In this document: piece after piece, positions 1 through 9,444 of the stretch
Numbering within the stretch: the stretch's first letter is position 1
Layout of the letters: every line of letters starts with the position of its first letter
Assembly: GCA_050908895.1 (NCBI GenBank)
Contig: CP171222.1
Coordinates: 1,674,001 to 1,738,000, forward strand
DNA from: S5-A14a sp050908895
GTDB lineage: Bacteria; Bacillota; Clostridia; Peptostreptococcales; Anaerovoracaceae
Direction: 5' to 3'
DNA: 64,000 nucleotides
Translations under genes and position numbers: made by a program
The notes under the pieces: generated by a model
Seen by the model: only the letters and a program-made list of their open reading frames with translations
The model's database searches: none
What the model was told of the DNA's origin: nothing

Positions 1-300
1 ACTAAATATATCTTTAATTCGTGATTCCGGCATAGATTTATCCATTGGACAATAAGGGTGATTCGCTCTTGCACAACCAATAAATGCAATCACCATAGCC
101 GGTTCCTTATGACCATAAACCCCTATAGGTTCATTTTCAACCAACTTGCCTTCTTGTTCTAAGGTTAAAAGCTTTTCAGCAATTTTTTCAGATTCTTCCC
201 ATAATTCTCCATAGGTTATCTCGCCGTATGATGATTTAAAGACCAGTCTATCAGGACTTTTATTTGCAAAATATTCAATACGTTCCAGAACGTTTAACAT
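1..300 (-). CDS. dltA: D-alanine--poly(phosphoribitol) ligase, N-terminal part (cut by window edge)
   Basis: The first 100 codons of an AMP-forming adenylating enzyme run off the left end with no stop. The segment has the family's N-terminal layout: IEYFANKSPDRLVF near residue 7, the YGELWEES helix, then GVYGHKEPAM and a PYCPMDKSMPESRIKDI stretch near residue 85. The combination of YGHKEP and P.D.SMPE.RI is typical of DltA, which loads D-alanine on the carrier DltC for teichoic acid D-alanylation. An AAGGAGA site lies about 10 bases before the ATG; a TTG directly before the ATG is a possible alternative start. The catalytic core is outside the window, so a related adenylating enzyme cannot be excluded. 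Confidence 0.82.
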   Translation of the reverse strand, partial: MLNVLERIEYFANKSPDRLVFKSSYGEITYGELWEESEKIAEKLLTLEQEGKLVENEPIGVYGHKEPAMVIAFIGCARANHPYCPMDKSMPESRIKDIFS

Positions 301-429
301 CAATACCTATTCTCCTTTATAAATCATAGTAAAGAAAATATATGGAATATTTTCAATTTATTCTATAACAAAACCACGTTTTTATCAACGTATTCCTTAT
401 AATAATTACCTTACAGTTTCGTAATATTC

Positions 430-486
430 CCAAAAACAATCACAATGGGTTTAACGAAAATCCAATAAGTTAATCGCTAAACCCAT
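430..486 (-). terminator. Possible terminator of the V-ATPase operon
   Basis: Near-perfect inverted repeat 445-456 / 475-486 (ATGGGTTTA arm, about 12 bp, 18-base loop). On the minus strand a GTTTTTG run follows about nine bases after the stem. It lies just past ntpD. The U run is offset, so the call is weak. Confidence 0.35.
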
Positions 487-552
487 ATAATTATACTACA
501 TATCCACTATATGAATTAAGAAAAATCCACTATATCATATCCTAAAATATTT

Positions 553-1236
553 CTATAGATTCAAGATAGTTTCTTCACTTTTCTTTCTTCTTTCACGAAT
601 AGCTTCTTCCAGCATCATATCTTTGACTTTCATGAGACGTGTCTGATTTCCCCTCTCATCCTCGTCTAGCTTCATCGTGATATATTTGATGGTAACCTCA
701 AGTCTTGGAATTACCACATATTCTAATGCATTTACACGCCTTCTGGTCTTTTCAAGCTCAGCTGCCAAAAGTGCTGTCTCTTTTTCCTTGGCAGCAAGCT
801 CAAGAAGCTTTGGAAACATATCTGATAGTCCGCTTATAGCACTATCTAATTCTCCGGATGTTCTCGCAAAGCCGTAGGGAAATATATCAACCGAGTCATC
901 TGCCTCTGTCTCAAAGGAAAAAATAGGGACTTCAACACTCATTATATTTTTCTTTTCCATATCCAATTTCACGCCCTGTTTAGGAAACATCAGAGATTCT
1001 TCCATTACCTCCCCTGACATTATCGCTGATGCAATGGTGAAAGCACGATAAACCTCTTCAAGACCCCCTTCGACTTCCTGCCTCAGTTTGCCATTTCCTT
1101 TTGCAACCTCTAAGAAAGTCTTCATAAGCTCATCACGCTTATCTTTCATCAATTTATGTCCTCGAGTTGCTGTTGCTAACCTCTTCTTGAGCTTAGTCAA
1201 CATCATTCTCGTAGGATTAACTCTCATTCTCTCCAT
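553..1236 (-). CDS. ntpD: V-type ATP synthase subunit D (central rotor shaft)
   Basis: 227 aa, the usual length for subunit D, the long coiled-coil axle inside the A3B3 hexamer that couples ATP hydrolysis to rotation of the membrane ring. The N-terminus VNPTRMMLTKLKKRL and the following TRGHKLMKDKRDEL are the family signature, and a second long helix runs from about residue 150 to the end. It is the last gene of the nine-gene operon, 48 bases after ntpB. The start is not certain: the ribosome site is poor, and the Met at residue 4 is an alternative. No other identity fits. Confidence 0.95.
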   Translation of the reverse strand: MERMRVNPTRMMLTKLKKRLATATRGHKLMKDKRDELMKTFLEVAKGNGKLRQEVEGGLEEVYRAFTIASAIMSGEVMEESLMFPKQGVKLDMEKKNIMSVEVPIFSFETEADDSVDIFPYGFARTSGELDSAISGLSDMFPKLLELAAKEKETALLAAELEKTRRRVNALEYVVIPRLEVTIKYITMKLDEDERGNQTRLMKVKDMMLEEAIRERRKKSEETILNL

Positions 1237-1284
1237 AGATAAACCTACTCTCTAAAGCTATTTTGTTGCAGCTTACAGAAAACC

Positions 1285-2664
1285 TTACTCTCCAAGATAC
1301 TTTTCAATATACTCATCCTTAATACGTTTTAACTCACTCTTAGGCAGGATTTTAAGAAGTTCCCATCCAATATTCAGAGTTTCTTCAATTGTCCTGTCTG
1401 TTCCATAACCCTGAGACACATATTTATTCTCAAATTCCTGAGAGAATTTAGCATACATCAAATCTACATCGCTTAAAGCTGCCTCTCCCAAAATAGTCAT
1501 AAGCTCCAAAGCCTCTTTTCCCTTAGCGTATGCTGCGAAAAGCTGGTTCATAGTATCTGCATGATCCTCTCTTGTCTTCCCATCCCCTATACCTTTATCT
1601 TTCAAACGAGAAAGAGATGGCAACACGTTAATCGGTGGCTTGATATTTTTTCTATATAACTCACGAGAAAGTATAATCTGTCCCTCTGTAATATATCCGG
1701 TAAGGTCAGGAATTGGATGAGTAATATCGTCTTCCGGCATCGACAAGATAGGTATCAAAGTAATCGAACCTTCTTGGTCTTTCTTCCTTCCCGCTCTCTC
1801 GTACATGGTAGCGAGATCAGTGTATAGATATCCAGGATATCCACGACGCCCCGGTACTTCTTTACGAGCTGCAGATACCTCACGTAGAGCTTCAGCATAG
1901 TTCGTAATATCTGTTAAAATTACGAGGACGTGCATGCCCAACTCAAAAGCTAGATATTCAGCGGCTGTCAGTGCCATACGTGGAGTCGCAATACGTTCCA
2001 CTGCCGGGTCGTTAGCTAAGTTTAAGAACATTACGGTTCTGTCAATTGCACCCGTCCTTCTGAAGTCAGCAGCAAAAAAGTCTGCTTCCTCATAAGTAAT
2101 ACCTATAGCTGCAAAAACTACAGCAAAATTACTTTCTCCGCCTCTTACCTTAGCCTGCCTTGCAATCTGTGCTGCAAGCTCCGCATGTGGGAGCCCATTA
2201 CCTGAGAAGATTGGTAGTTTCTGCCCTCTTACCAAGGTGTTAAGACCATCTATTGCAGATACTCCGGTTTGAATAAATTCTGCCGGATAGTCACGAGCTG
2301 CCGGGTTCATTGGTAGTCCGTTGATATCCAAGGATTTCTCAGCAATAACTTCAGGTCCACCATCTTTCGGTCTACCCATTCCGTCAAATACTCTTCCCAT
2401 CATTTCAGGAGAAACCTTAAGCTGAGTTCCTCTTCCTAGAAATTTAACTGTACTTTCAGCAAGGTTTATGCCTGCAGAGCTTTCAAATAGCTGAACCATT
2501 GCATTACTACCATTAACTTCTAATACCTTGCAAAGTCTTTTATCACCATTTGGCAGTACAATCTCTCCTAATTCATCGTAAGTTACTCCCTCAACATCTT
2601 CAACCAGCATCAGAGGTCCCACGACTTCAGATATAGTCTTATATTCCTTAATCATTGTCTTCAT
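1285..2664 (-). CDS. ntpB: V-type ATP synthase subunit B (non-catalytic)
   Basis: 459 aa. Subunit B alternates with A in the cytosolic hexamer and holds the non-catalytic nucleotide-site face. The P-loop position carries a degenerate GNGLPHAELA (around residue 155) instead of GxxxxGKT, as expected for B subunits. SRLKDKGIGDGKTREDH near residue 365 is another family mark. The start overlaps the end of ntpA by 17 bases, showing tight translational coupling; a Met three codons in is an alternative start. The gene lies between ntpA and ntpD, as in Enterococcus hirae. Confidence 0.96.
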   Translation of the reverse strand: MKTMIKEYKTISEVVGPLMLVEDVEGVTYDELGEIVLPNGDKRLCKVLEVNGSNAMVQLFESSAGINLAESTVKFLGRGTQLKVSPEMMGRVFDGMGRPKDGGPEVIAEKSLDINGLPMNPAARDYPAEFIQTGVSAIDGLNTLVRGQKLPIFSGNGLPHAELAAQIARQAKVRGGESNFAVVFAAIGITYEEADFFAADFRRTGAIDRTVMFLNLANDPAVERIATPRMALTAAEYLAFELGMHVLVILTDITNYAEALREVSAARKEVPGRRGYPGYLYTDLATMYERAGRKKDQEGSITLIPILSMPEDDITHPIPDLTGYITEGQIILSRELYRKNIKPPINVLPSLSRLKDKGIGDGKTREDHADTMNQLFAAYAKGKEALELMTILGEAALSDVDLMYAKFSQEFENKYVSQGYGTDRTIEETLNIGWELLKILPKSELKRIKDEYIEKYLGE

Positions 2665-4426
2665 CCCCCTTGCTGATTAAATCTGAAATAGAATTTCTAA
2701 GGTCCTTCATAATTTCGTTGTATTTTTCTTTTGTTTTTTCTTCTTCAACATATTTAAATCTTCCAATTTGCTCTCTTACCGGCAAACTGATTAAACCATT
2801 GTAATTGGCACCTTTAGAAACGGCATCCTTTGCCATCGTATAATACGCCATTATAAGTTTCATAAGTTTAAGCTGCTTATCCATAGATGTGTATGTATCC
2901 ACTTCATGAAAGGCATTCTGATGAAGATAATCTTCACGTATAGATTTGCAAGCCTCCAATTTAATTCTGTCTTCAGGAGACAAAGCATCCACTCCGACAA
3001 GCTGTACAATTTCCTGTAGTTCCGATTCCTCCTGTAGCAATCTAATGGTATCCATACGTAGTTTTGGGAAATCATCACTTACATTTTCCTCGTACCACTT
3101 AGTTAGCCTATCTACATACAAGGAATAGCTTGAAAGCCAGTTAATGGCAGGGAAATGTCTTCTGTAAGCAAGCTGTGCATCCAGAGCCCAGAATACTTTT
3201 ACAATTCTTAACGTTGCCTGAGAAACCGGTTCTGATACGTCTCCTCCAGGAGGAGATACGGCTCCAATTGCAGACAGAGCTCCTATTCTTCGATCCTTAC
3301 CTAAAGATACAACCCTTCCTGCCCTCTCGTAGAACTGAGCAAGTCTTGATCCCAAGTATGCAGGATATCCTTCTTCACCGGGCATTTCTTCAAGACGTCC
3401 GGACATTTCTCTAAGTGCCTCGGCCCATCTCGAAGTAGAGTCAGCCATAAGTGCTACTGAATAGCCCATATCACGAAAATATTCGGCAATGGTAATTCCG
3501 GTATAAATTGATGCTTCTCTGGCTGCTACCGGCATGTCAGATGTATTCGCAATAAGGACAGTTCTCTTCATTAAAGATTCTCCCGTATGAGGGTCCTTAA
3601 GTTCCGGAAATTCCATCAATACATCTGTCATCTCATTTCCACGTTCTCCACAACCGATATATACCACTATGTCCGCATCTGCCCATTTTGCCAGCTGATG
3701 CTGTACAACTGTTTTTCCTGATCCAAATGGTCCGGGAACAGCTGCAACGCCGCCTTTAGCAATAGGAAACAGCGTATCTATTACTCTCTGTCCTGTCAGC
3801 AATGGCATTTCTGGGACTAATTTTTCCTTATACGGTCTACCACGACGAACCGGCCATTTCTGCATAAGAGATAGCTCTTTTGTTTCTCCGTTATCCAACT
3901 CTAAGACACATACAGTTTCCGTAACAGTAAACGTGCCTGAATAAATTTCTTTGATTGTACCTGAAATATTGGGTGGTACCATTATCTTCTGCATAACGAC
4001 CATGGTCTCCTGAACTGTGCCCAAAACGTCTCCAGGACCAACCTCGTCGCCCACATTAGCGGATGATGTAAACTTCCATTTCTTTTCTCTATCTAAAGCC
4101 GGAACGGCAATGCCCCTTGTAATATTGCTTCCTACAGCTTCATACATTCCCTCAAGAGGTCTTTGTATTCCGTCATACATAGTCTCAATAAGACCCGGTC
4201 CTAATTCTACTGAAAGGGGTGCTCCTGTAGTCACTACCGGCGCTCCCGGCCCTATGCCGGCTGTATCTTCATATACCTGAATAGAAGCCATATCGCCTCT
4301 CATCTCCAGGATTTCTCCAATCAAGCCTTGATCTCCTACACGAACTACGTCGAACATATCTGCTTCTGACATGCCCGATGCAATCACTAGAGGGCCTGAT
4401 ACTTTAACTATTTTACCTTGACTCAT
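2648..4426 (-). CDS. ntpA: V-type ATP synthase subunit A (catalytic)
   Basis: 592 aa, full length. It is the catalytic subunit of the rotary ATPase. The P-loop GPFGSGKT lies at residues 232-239 and the catalytic glutamate in GCGERGNE at residue 261, the same positions as in E. hirae NtpA. The bulge domain typical of A subunits (about residues 115-190, with the PPNISG turn) is present, which separates it from F-type beta. The start follows ntpG directly (start at 4426, ntpG stop ending at 4427). There is no intein or frameshift. Confidence 0.97.
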   Translation of the reverse strand: MSQGKIVKVSGPLVIASGMSEADMFDVVRVGDQGLIGEILEMRGDMASIQVYEDTAGIGPGAPVVTTGAPLSVELGPGLIETMYDGIQRPLEGMYEAVGSNITRGIAVPALDREKKWKFTSSANVGDEVGPGDVLGTVQETMVVMQKIMVPPNISGTIKEIYSGTFTVTETVCVLELDNGETKELSLMQKWPVRRGRPYKEKLVPEMPLLTGQRVIDTLFPIAKGGVAAVPGPFGSGKTVVQHQLAKWADADIVVYIGCGERGNEMTDVLMEFPELKDPHTGESLMKRTVLIANTSDMPVAAREASIYTGITIAEYFRDMGYSVALMADSTSRWAEALREMSGRLEEMPGEEGYPAYLGSRLAQFYERAGRVVSLGKDRRIGALSAIGAVSPPGGDVSEPVSQATLRIVKVFWALDAQLAYRRHFPAINWLSSYSLYVDRLTKWYEENVSDDFPKLRMDTIRLLQEESELQEIVQLVGVDALSPEDRIKLEACKSIREDYLHQNAFHEVDTYTSMDKQLKLMKLIMAYYTMAKDAVSKGANYNGLISLPVREQIGRFKYVEEEKTKEKYNEIMKDLRNSISDLISKGDEDND

Positions 4427-4750
4427 TTATTTGTCACCTCCAAAAAGTATATCCGCTCCTACTGCACGTTCTACGGATTTTTTTACATTTAGCATCCCCA
4501 TTCCTGAGGCACCCTGCCTGCTTGGAATGGGTATAATGGCAGGAATTATTGAGTCGTTATACTTATCTATATCTTTTTCCATAGATTCAATTAAATCCTC
4601 GGTTATATATATGATTCCGTATTTATCTTTTGCTAACTTATGCAGAATCTTTCTTCCTGTCTCGCCGCTTTCACAGGGAAAAACCTCAAGGCCTAAAGCT
4701 TTAAAGCTCATTACAGACTCTCGGTCTCCCATTACTCCTATTTTATACAT
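4427..4750 (-). CDS. ntpG: V-type ATP synthase subunit F
   Basis: 107 aa. Small Rossmann-like subunit that binds the D shaft and stimulates ATPase activity. It opens with YKIGVMGDRESVMSFKALG, the conserved beta1-alpha1 of the family, and has the GIIYITEDL strand-turn near residue 52. The 8-base overlap with the upstream ntpC and the direct abutment to ntpA place it in the standard operon slot. In E. hirae naming this subunit is NtpG; elsewhere AtpF. Confidence 0.93.
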   Translation of the reverse strand: MYKIGVMGDRESVMSFKALGLEVFPCESGETGRKILHKLAKDKYGIIYITEDLIESMEKDIDKYNDSIIPAIIPIPSRQGASGMGMLNVKKSVERAVGADILFGGDK

Positions 4751-5747
4751 ATGGTTCCCTCAATCTTTCTATTATGCTCTCAGGTGGTAAACCAACTTTT
4801 TTCCCTAAAAGAATGATTCTCAGATTGTCAATTTCCACTTCTTTAGCATGCCAGTACGCTGCAATCGGCGCAATACCAAAAGATTCATATTTTGCTGTTT
4901 TGTTGTATTCCATCAAAGCATCTGCACACAATTTTTCAAATAAGCTGAAATCGCCTTTCTCGACTATCTGAACAGAACCTTTCTCAAGGACTTCTTTTAG
5001 TCCATAAGGTGCCAAGTGCTCTGCAATCTGCCCATAGTTTTCTTCCCAATGCTCAGTGTACAAAATCATCGGAACTTCACCATGTTCAAGAAATACACGT
5101 TCAAAAACGTTCCATGTTTTTTTCATTTCTTTAAGCCTTACATAGGTCTTTAAGTTCAAAATATCAATTTGTTTTTTTACCAAGTTAATAATAAAGTCCA
5201 CATCTACGTTCAATGCCATCTCATACATTTCTTCATAGCAAGCTTTATCTAGTATTAAATCTATTACTTGTGGATCCCTTGACCTGGAAAACGCATCAAC
5301 AGCTTCTTCTATGGCAGTTTTCATATGAGCAGACATATGGATATAGTTTCTCTCCTTTACCATCGCCATAATCATTTGCTGAGATATACCCCCTGATGAA
5401 ACGAGATTATTGTCATCCGGAGTAATTCCCAAAAATTCTGATTTCAGGCTGACCTTAACATTATGGTAGTCCATAGGTAGGGTAAATAGTCCCATTTCTT
5501 CTTTGCGGGGAACTGTTGAAAAAATCATTTTAATCAGTCTAGCCTGCTCTCTTCTGATAAAAAATTCTATATCACCCTCATAAAGTTCTTTAGCTTCACC
5601 ATATCCAAACTCTACCAACATTCCTTCTATTGCTGCCAGGTCCTTAGCCTGTGCTAGGCGCATAAGATCCTGCTTACTCATCAGTTTACTGACGAAGGAT
5701 CCGATATATGCTGTAGCAAAGGTATATTCTTCTAGTGGCTTTCTCAT
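4743..5747 (-). CDS. ntpC: V-type ATP synthase subunit C (ring-to-shaft adaptor)
   Basis: 334 aa. The funnel-shaped d/C subunit sits on the membrane rotor ring and connects it to the D/F shaft. The N-terminal FATAYIGSFVSKLMSKQDLMRLAQAKD and the C-terminal EVEIDNLRIILLGKK are family hallmarks; the body is all-helical without membrane segments. It follows ntpE after 23 bases and overlaps ntpG by 8. The ATG is preceded by AAGGAGAGA, supporting the start. Confidence 0.94.
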   Translation of the reverse strand: MRKPLEEYTFATAYIGSFVSKLMSKQDLMRLAQAKDLAAIEGMLVEFGYGEAKELYEGDIEFFIRREQARLIKMIFSTVPRKEEMGLFTLPMDYHNVKVSLKSEFLGITPDDNNLVSSGGISQQMIMAMVKERNYIHMSAHMKTAIEEAVDAFSRSRDPQVIDLILDKACYEEMYEMALNVDVDFIINLVKKQIDILNLKTYVRLKEMKKTWNVFERVFLEHGEVPMILYTEHWEENYGQIAEHLAPYGLKEVLEKGSVQIVEKGDFSLFEKLCADALMEYNKTAKYESFGIAPIAAYWHAKEVEIDNLRIILLGKKVGLPPESIIERLREPYV

Positions 5748-5770
5748 TATCTCTCCTTAATTACACAACT

Positions 5771-6364
5771 TTAGAAAAGTTTTTCTGCAACTGATGAAAT
5801 TATCTTGTCTTTTTCTTCTTGGAGCAAATTTTCTAACGAACCATTAAAGTATATATCACCTTTTTTTATCATAAATCCGCCTATCATAGATTTTGTTTCC
5901 TCTGAGAGCACAAAAGAGTTTTCTCCGACTAATTCGCCCTTCATGCGTTCATTGACAGCTTTTACCAACTCTTTTCCAAGCTGATTTCTCTGGGTCTCAT
6001 TCATTACAATTTCGCCACCAGAGATACCTGAAGATTCTATAACATCGCATAAAAACACTATATACTTATCTTTCTCCATATTAGCTATTTTATCTGCAGC
6101 TAAGTCAAAAGCTTTCCCTATAACATCTTGCTTGATTTGTAAGGTCAGCTTTCTGCCATCTATTTCAGCTACCGACTTTTTTCTTTCGATTAGCTTATCT
6201 CTTTCCTCTTCTCCCCGAGTCTTGTATTCTTTCAAAAGACTTTCTGCTCTATCTTGAGCATCTTTTATTATGCCATCAGCCCTTAGCTTAGCATCTGTCA
6301 AAATTGAGTCTGCTTGAAACTTTGCATCTTCAAGGATTTTTGAGGTAATTTTTTCTACACTCAT
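5771..6364 (-). CDS. ntpE: V-type ATP synthase subunit E (peripheral stalk)
   Basis: 197 aa. One of the two proteins of the peripheral stalk that hold the catalytic head against the membrane stator. The first about 85 residues form a charged Ala/Asp/Lys/Glu-rich coiled coil (ILEDAKFQADSILTDAKLRA), and the C-terminal half is a compact head-binding domain. Its partner is the small coiled-coil protein at 8971-9297. A 65-base spacer separates it from ntpK, long enough for mRNA processing or a separate ribosome site; ring genes are usually expressed at higher levels. Confidence 0.9.
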   Translation of the reverse strand: MSVEKITSKILEDAKFQADSILTDAKLRADGIIKDAQDRAESLLKEYKTRGEEERDKLIERKKSVAEIDGRKLTLQIKQDVIGKAFDLAADKIANMEKDKYIVFLCDVIESSGISGGEIVMNETQRNQLGKELVKAVNERMKGELVGENSFVLSEETKSMIGGFMIKKGDIYFNGSLENLLQEEKDKIISSVAEKLF

Positions 6365-6429
6365 CTATTTGTCCTCGCCTTTACTATCTTCATATCTTTT
6401 AAATAATCATGATTTATTTAACCAATTGA

Positions 6430-6900
6430 TTATTTAGCTACATTAAACAAAATCAAAATAGATAGTAGCAGTGCAAAAATAGCATAAGTTTCTACCATTG
6501 CGGCATAGATAATACCCTTTATAAACTGATCCGGTCTCTTACCCATAAGCATAACTCCTGATGCCGCTGTTTTACCCTGAGCAATACCTGACCATAGTCC
6601 AATTAGACCAATCGGCAGTCCTGAAACCATTATTAAAAGACCGGTAGTAACATCAATATCCTGGGCTGCTCCACCGAAAAGACCAATTTTGATAAAAATA
6701 AGGAATGCCATCAATAGACCATAGATTCCTTGTGTACCGGGTACCGCCTGGACAATCAGGGTTTTACCGAATTTCTTGGGATCCTCTGCCAAAACTCCTG
6801 CGGCCGCCTGACCTGCAATACCAACACCAATAGCACTTCCTATACCAGCCATGCTGGCAATTGCTGCTCCAAGCAGCGCTAATACATTCCCTGTAATCAT
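6430..6900 (-). CDS. ntpK: V-type ATPase subunit K, Na+-type rotor ring
   Basis: 156 aa with four membrane helices in two hairpins, the 16-kDa type ring subunit. Residues matching the E. hirae Na+ site are all present: Thr56-Gln57 in PGTQG, Gln108 in SGIAQGK and Glu137 in VETYAI. The first hairpin has no carboxylate, so there is one ion site per four-helix unit. This argues for Na+ rather than H+ coupling (inference from family knowledge). The start overlaps the ntpI stop as ATGA, so translation is coupled. Confidence 0.95.
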   Translation of the reverse strand: MITGNVLALLGAAIASMAGIGSAIGVGIAGQAAAGVLAEDPKKFGKTLIVQAVPGTQGIYGLLMAFLIFIKIGLFGGAAQDIDVTTGLLIMVSGLPIGLIGLWSGIAQGKTAASGVMLMGKRPDQFIKGIIYAAMVETYAIFALLLSILILFNVAK

Positions 6901-8984
6901 TTCTTTCCTCCGTTACTTTCCTTTAAAATTTTAATATATTTGGTTTCGTTTCTAAATGGCTGAAATTCTTCTCCGCCGTCTTCGTAAAATTTCCCAAAGA
7001 ATTCAATATACTGAAGTCTGCTGGAATGGACAAACGCTCCTAAGATATTAATTGCCATATTGAAGCTATGACCTATAATCCCAACGACTACCAAAACAAT
7101 AAAGCTTACGATTCCCTGTCCTCCAAGAGATCCCATAGTATTTACAACTGATGCAATAACTCCTGTTGCAAGCCCTAAAGCTAAAAGTCTTGAGTAACTC
7201 AGTATGTCTGACACGTACCCTGTAATCCCATATAAAGCACCTAGACCACCAGTTATCTTTCCAAGGCCTTTGTTCTTTCTTCCGCCGGTAAGAAGCAAAA
7301 TAGCTGCTCCGACAATAGCCATATACATTCCAAATTTAGCGAGTGTAGGCTCTTGTGATCCAAGAGCACCATACATAATGGCACCTATTATGAGTATATA
7401 CCAGCTGAATACATCAAATACTGCATCCCAGAACCGGCCTCGCTTAATTAACATGTACGCATTTATTCCCATCCCTAGGAAAATGTGTACTATACCAAAT
7501 CCCAAAGACCAGATAAGAAGTTTAGTAGGGTCATTGATAGGATTAAACCACAATGGATCTATAGATATATCTTTCCCTGTAAGAACCTTCGTTCCAACCT
7601 GGAGCAAATCTCCGAACCAGCCACCAAACATAGCTCCCCAAAAAATCGTGGCAATTCCACAATACATGAACATTTTAACCATCTTCCCGGTCATGCCTTC
7701 CAGTTCGAATTTCTTTAAAGCTATATATGTGCAAAGAGTTATTACAATCCCGTACCCTGCATCTGAAAGCATTATTCCAAAAAACATTGCATAGAATACA
7801 GCAAAATATTTTGTTGGGTCAAAGCCGTGATAATCAGGCATAGAATACATCTCCGTAACAGCCTCAAATGGTGTTGCAAATCCTGGATTTTCAATCAGTA
7901 CAGGAACATCTTCATTCTTTCCCGGCTCCCTATATACATAGTAGCAGTCGTATCGCTCTAGAATTTTATCAACTTTGTCCTTTAAGTGAGATGGAACCCA
8001 CCCCTCAAAATTAAAGGTTTTTTTTGTCACTCTCATCTTAGACTTAATTTTTTCTCTGTCGCGCTCAAGAGTAAGGTAATCATACAGGAACTCGATATCT
8101 TTTTGTATCTTGCCATATGTTGCGACTTCCTCTTCAAGCTCACGTCGCTCTTTCCTGAGTTTATCGGCATCTTTAGCCATTATTTCTATATGCTGAATAA
8201 CTTTATTTTCAAATCCTTGAAAAGGCATTTGGGTATATCCGTATTGTTTTAATATAGATATAATATCCTCTTCTCCATTCTTCATCATTACAGCTGCAAT
8301 ATAAATTAATTCCCTATCTCTATTGACAACATAAATATGGGACGGTAGTTCGAGGGATTCCATCGCCTCATTAACATTTTCAAGATTTACCGTTGATGGT
8401 AAAACTCCTAATTCTATTTTTGTGGATTTAGTCTCTGTATGATCCAAAGGTACATCATAAACTGTCCACGGTCTTAATGCAGCTAAATCCGAATACATCT
8501 TATTAATTTTGTCGTCGATCATGTGGAGCTTAAAATTCAGACGCAGTATTGTTGCTATGCTACCTTCAATTTCAGCTCTCTTATCTAACATGGTCTTTAG
8601 CTTTTCGTTATTTATAAGTCTTTTAGTGACAAAAATAGGCTCTTTTTCTTTAGAATATCTCTTCAAGGTATCAAGGGCAGTTTCAGTTCTGCTCATCTCA
8701 CCTTCAATAGTAGAAACATAGTCTAAGTCGCCATCTACCCAGTCAATCTCCTTGGAAAAATTTGTTTTCTCATCTGCTCCCCCGCTACGGCTGGGGCCTT
8801 CTTGGGATGGCATGTTTATTTTAACCTCATCATCCTTTAGAATGCTCTCGGCATCAATTTTATTTTTCACTATTCCACGCTCAGTAATTTGAACGATTCC
8901 GAGATCTGCCAAATCAGATATAAGTTTATCTTTGTTAGTAGAAAGACCTATAACAGCAAGCTTTTCCATTTTAGCTATTGACAC
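6897..8984 (-). CDS. ntpI: V-type ATP synthase subunit I (membrane stator)
   Basis: 695 aa. The N-terminal half (to about residue 385) is soluble and coiled-coil rich and holds the peripheral stalks. The C-terminal half has about seven to eight membrane helices, starting around YFAVFYAMFFGIMLSDAGYG. The helix DILSYSRLLALGLATGV carries the arginine that faces the rotor ion site in this family. The gene overlaps ntpF by 14 bases and ntpK by 4. Confidence 0.95.
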   Translation of the reverse strand: MSIAKMEKLAVIGLSTNKDKLISDLADLGIVQITERGIVKNKIDAESILKDDEVKINMPSQEGPSRSGGADEKTNFSKEIDWVDGDLDYVSTIEGEMSRTETALDTLKRYSKEKEPIFVTKRLINNEKLKTMLDKRAEIEGSIATILRLNFKLHMIDDKINKMYSDLAALRPWTVYDVPLDHTETKSTKIELGVLPSTVNLENVNEAMESLELPSHIYVVNRDRELIYIAAVMMKNGEEDIISILKQYGYTQMPFQGFENKVIQHIEIMAKDADKLRKERRELEEEVATYGKIQKDIEFLYDYLTLERDREKIKSKMRVTKKTFNFEGWVPSHLKDKVDKILERYDCYYVYREPGKNEDVPVLIENPGFATPFEAVTEMYSMPDYHGFDPTKYFAVFYAMFFGIMLSDAGYGIVITLCTYIALKKFELEGMTGKMVKMFMYCGIATIFWGAMFGGWFGDLLQVGTKVLTGKDISIDPLWFNPINDPTKLLIWSLGFGIVHIFLGMGINAYMLIKRGRFWDAVFDVFSWYILIIGAIMYGALGSQEPTLAKFGMYMAIVGAAILLLTGGRKNKGLGKITGGLGALYGITGYVSDILSYSRLLALGLATGVIASVVNTMGSLGGQGIVSFIVLVVVGIIGHSFNMAINILGAFVHSSRLQYIEFFGKFYEDGGEEFQPFRNETKYIKILKESNGGKK

Positions 8985-9297
8985 TGCTACTCACTACCCT
9001 TTCATATATATAATTTGCAACTTCATCTAACTTTGCTTCTGCATCATCTTGCATGGCTCTGTTAGTTTTTTTAACATCGTTTATGAAGCTTTCATAGTTA
9101 TCTTTGGCGGTCTTATTTCCTTCTTCAATCTTTGATTGATAAAAATCTTTACCTTCCTGCTCTGCTTTACCTATGATTTCATCTCTCTTGTCCTTGGCAT
9201 CTTCAAGAATTTTCTTTTCTCGAATCTTTGCATCTTTAATTAGCTGCTCTGACTGCTCTTCGCTGCTGACAATCTTAGCAAGTTCATCGGAAAACAT
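8971..9297 (-). CDS. ntpF: V-type ATPase peripheral stalk subunit G/H
   Basis: 108 aa, almost entirely a charged coiled coil (EEQSEQLIKDAKIREKK, then alternating Lys/Glu/Asp). This is the small stalk partner of subunit E and is called NtpF in E. hirae, where it is also the first operon gene. The sequence is low in information, so the identity rests on size, coiled-coil character and position. AGAGAGGTGG lies 6 bases before the ATG, and a strong promoter stands upstream. Confidence 0.85.
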   Translation of the reverse strand: MFSDELAKIVSSEEQSEQLIKDAKIREKKILEDAKDKRDEIIGKAEQEGKDFYQSKIEEGNKTAKDNYESFINDVKKTNRAMQDDAEAKLDEVANYIYERVVSSSVNS

Positions 9298-9335
9298 AAA
9301 TCCACCTCTCTTTCATTAAAAGATATATACACTAA

Positions 9336-9364
9336 ATTATACTATTTACACGAAATTTCTTCAA
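9336..9364 (-). promoter_or_regulatory. Promoter of the V-ATPase operon
   Basis: Read on the minus strand: -35 TTGAAG (9364-9359), 17-base spacer, -10 TATAAT (9341-9336). The start codon of ntpF is about 40 bases downstream. It is a good match to the housekeeping sigma consensus. Confidence 0.78.
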
Positions 9365-9394
9365 GCTATATGGCAAGAAATCCTAAAAAATGTA

Positions 9395-9424
9395 CAAAAA
9401 AAAGAACAAAGTTAAACAACTTTG
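9395..9424 (-). terminator. Intrinsic terminator after the nik operon
   Basis: Stem CAAAGTT / AACTTTG (9418-9424 with 9407-9413) and a four-base loop, followed on the minus strand by TTCTTTTTTTTTG. It lies 20 bases past the nikE stop. Confidence 0.8.
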
Positions 9425-9444
9425 CTCAAAATTTGATATTTTTT

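Noticed and set aside
553..9297. Several plus-strand open frames inside the V-ATPase genes
   Set aside because: They are antisense shadows of strongly conserved subunit genes, without ribosome sites or family motifs.
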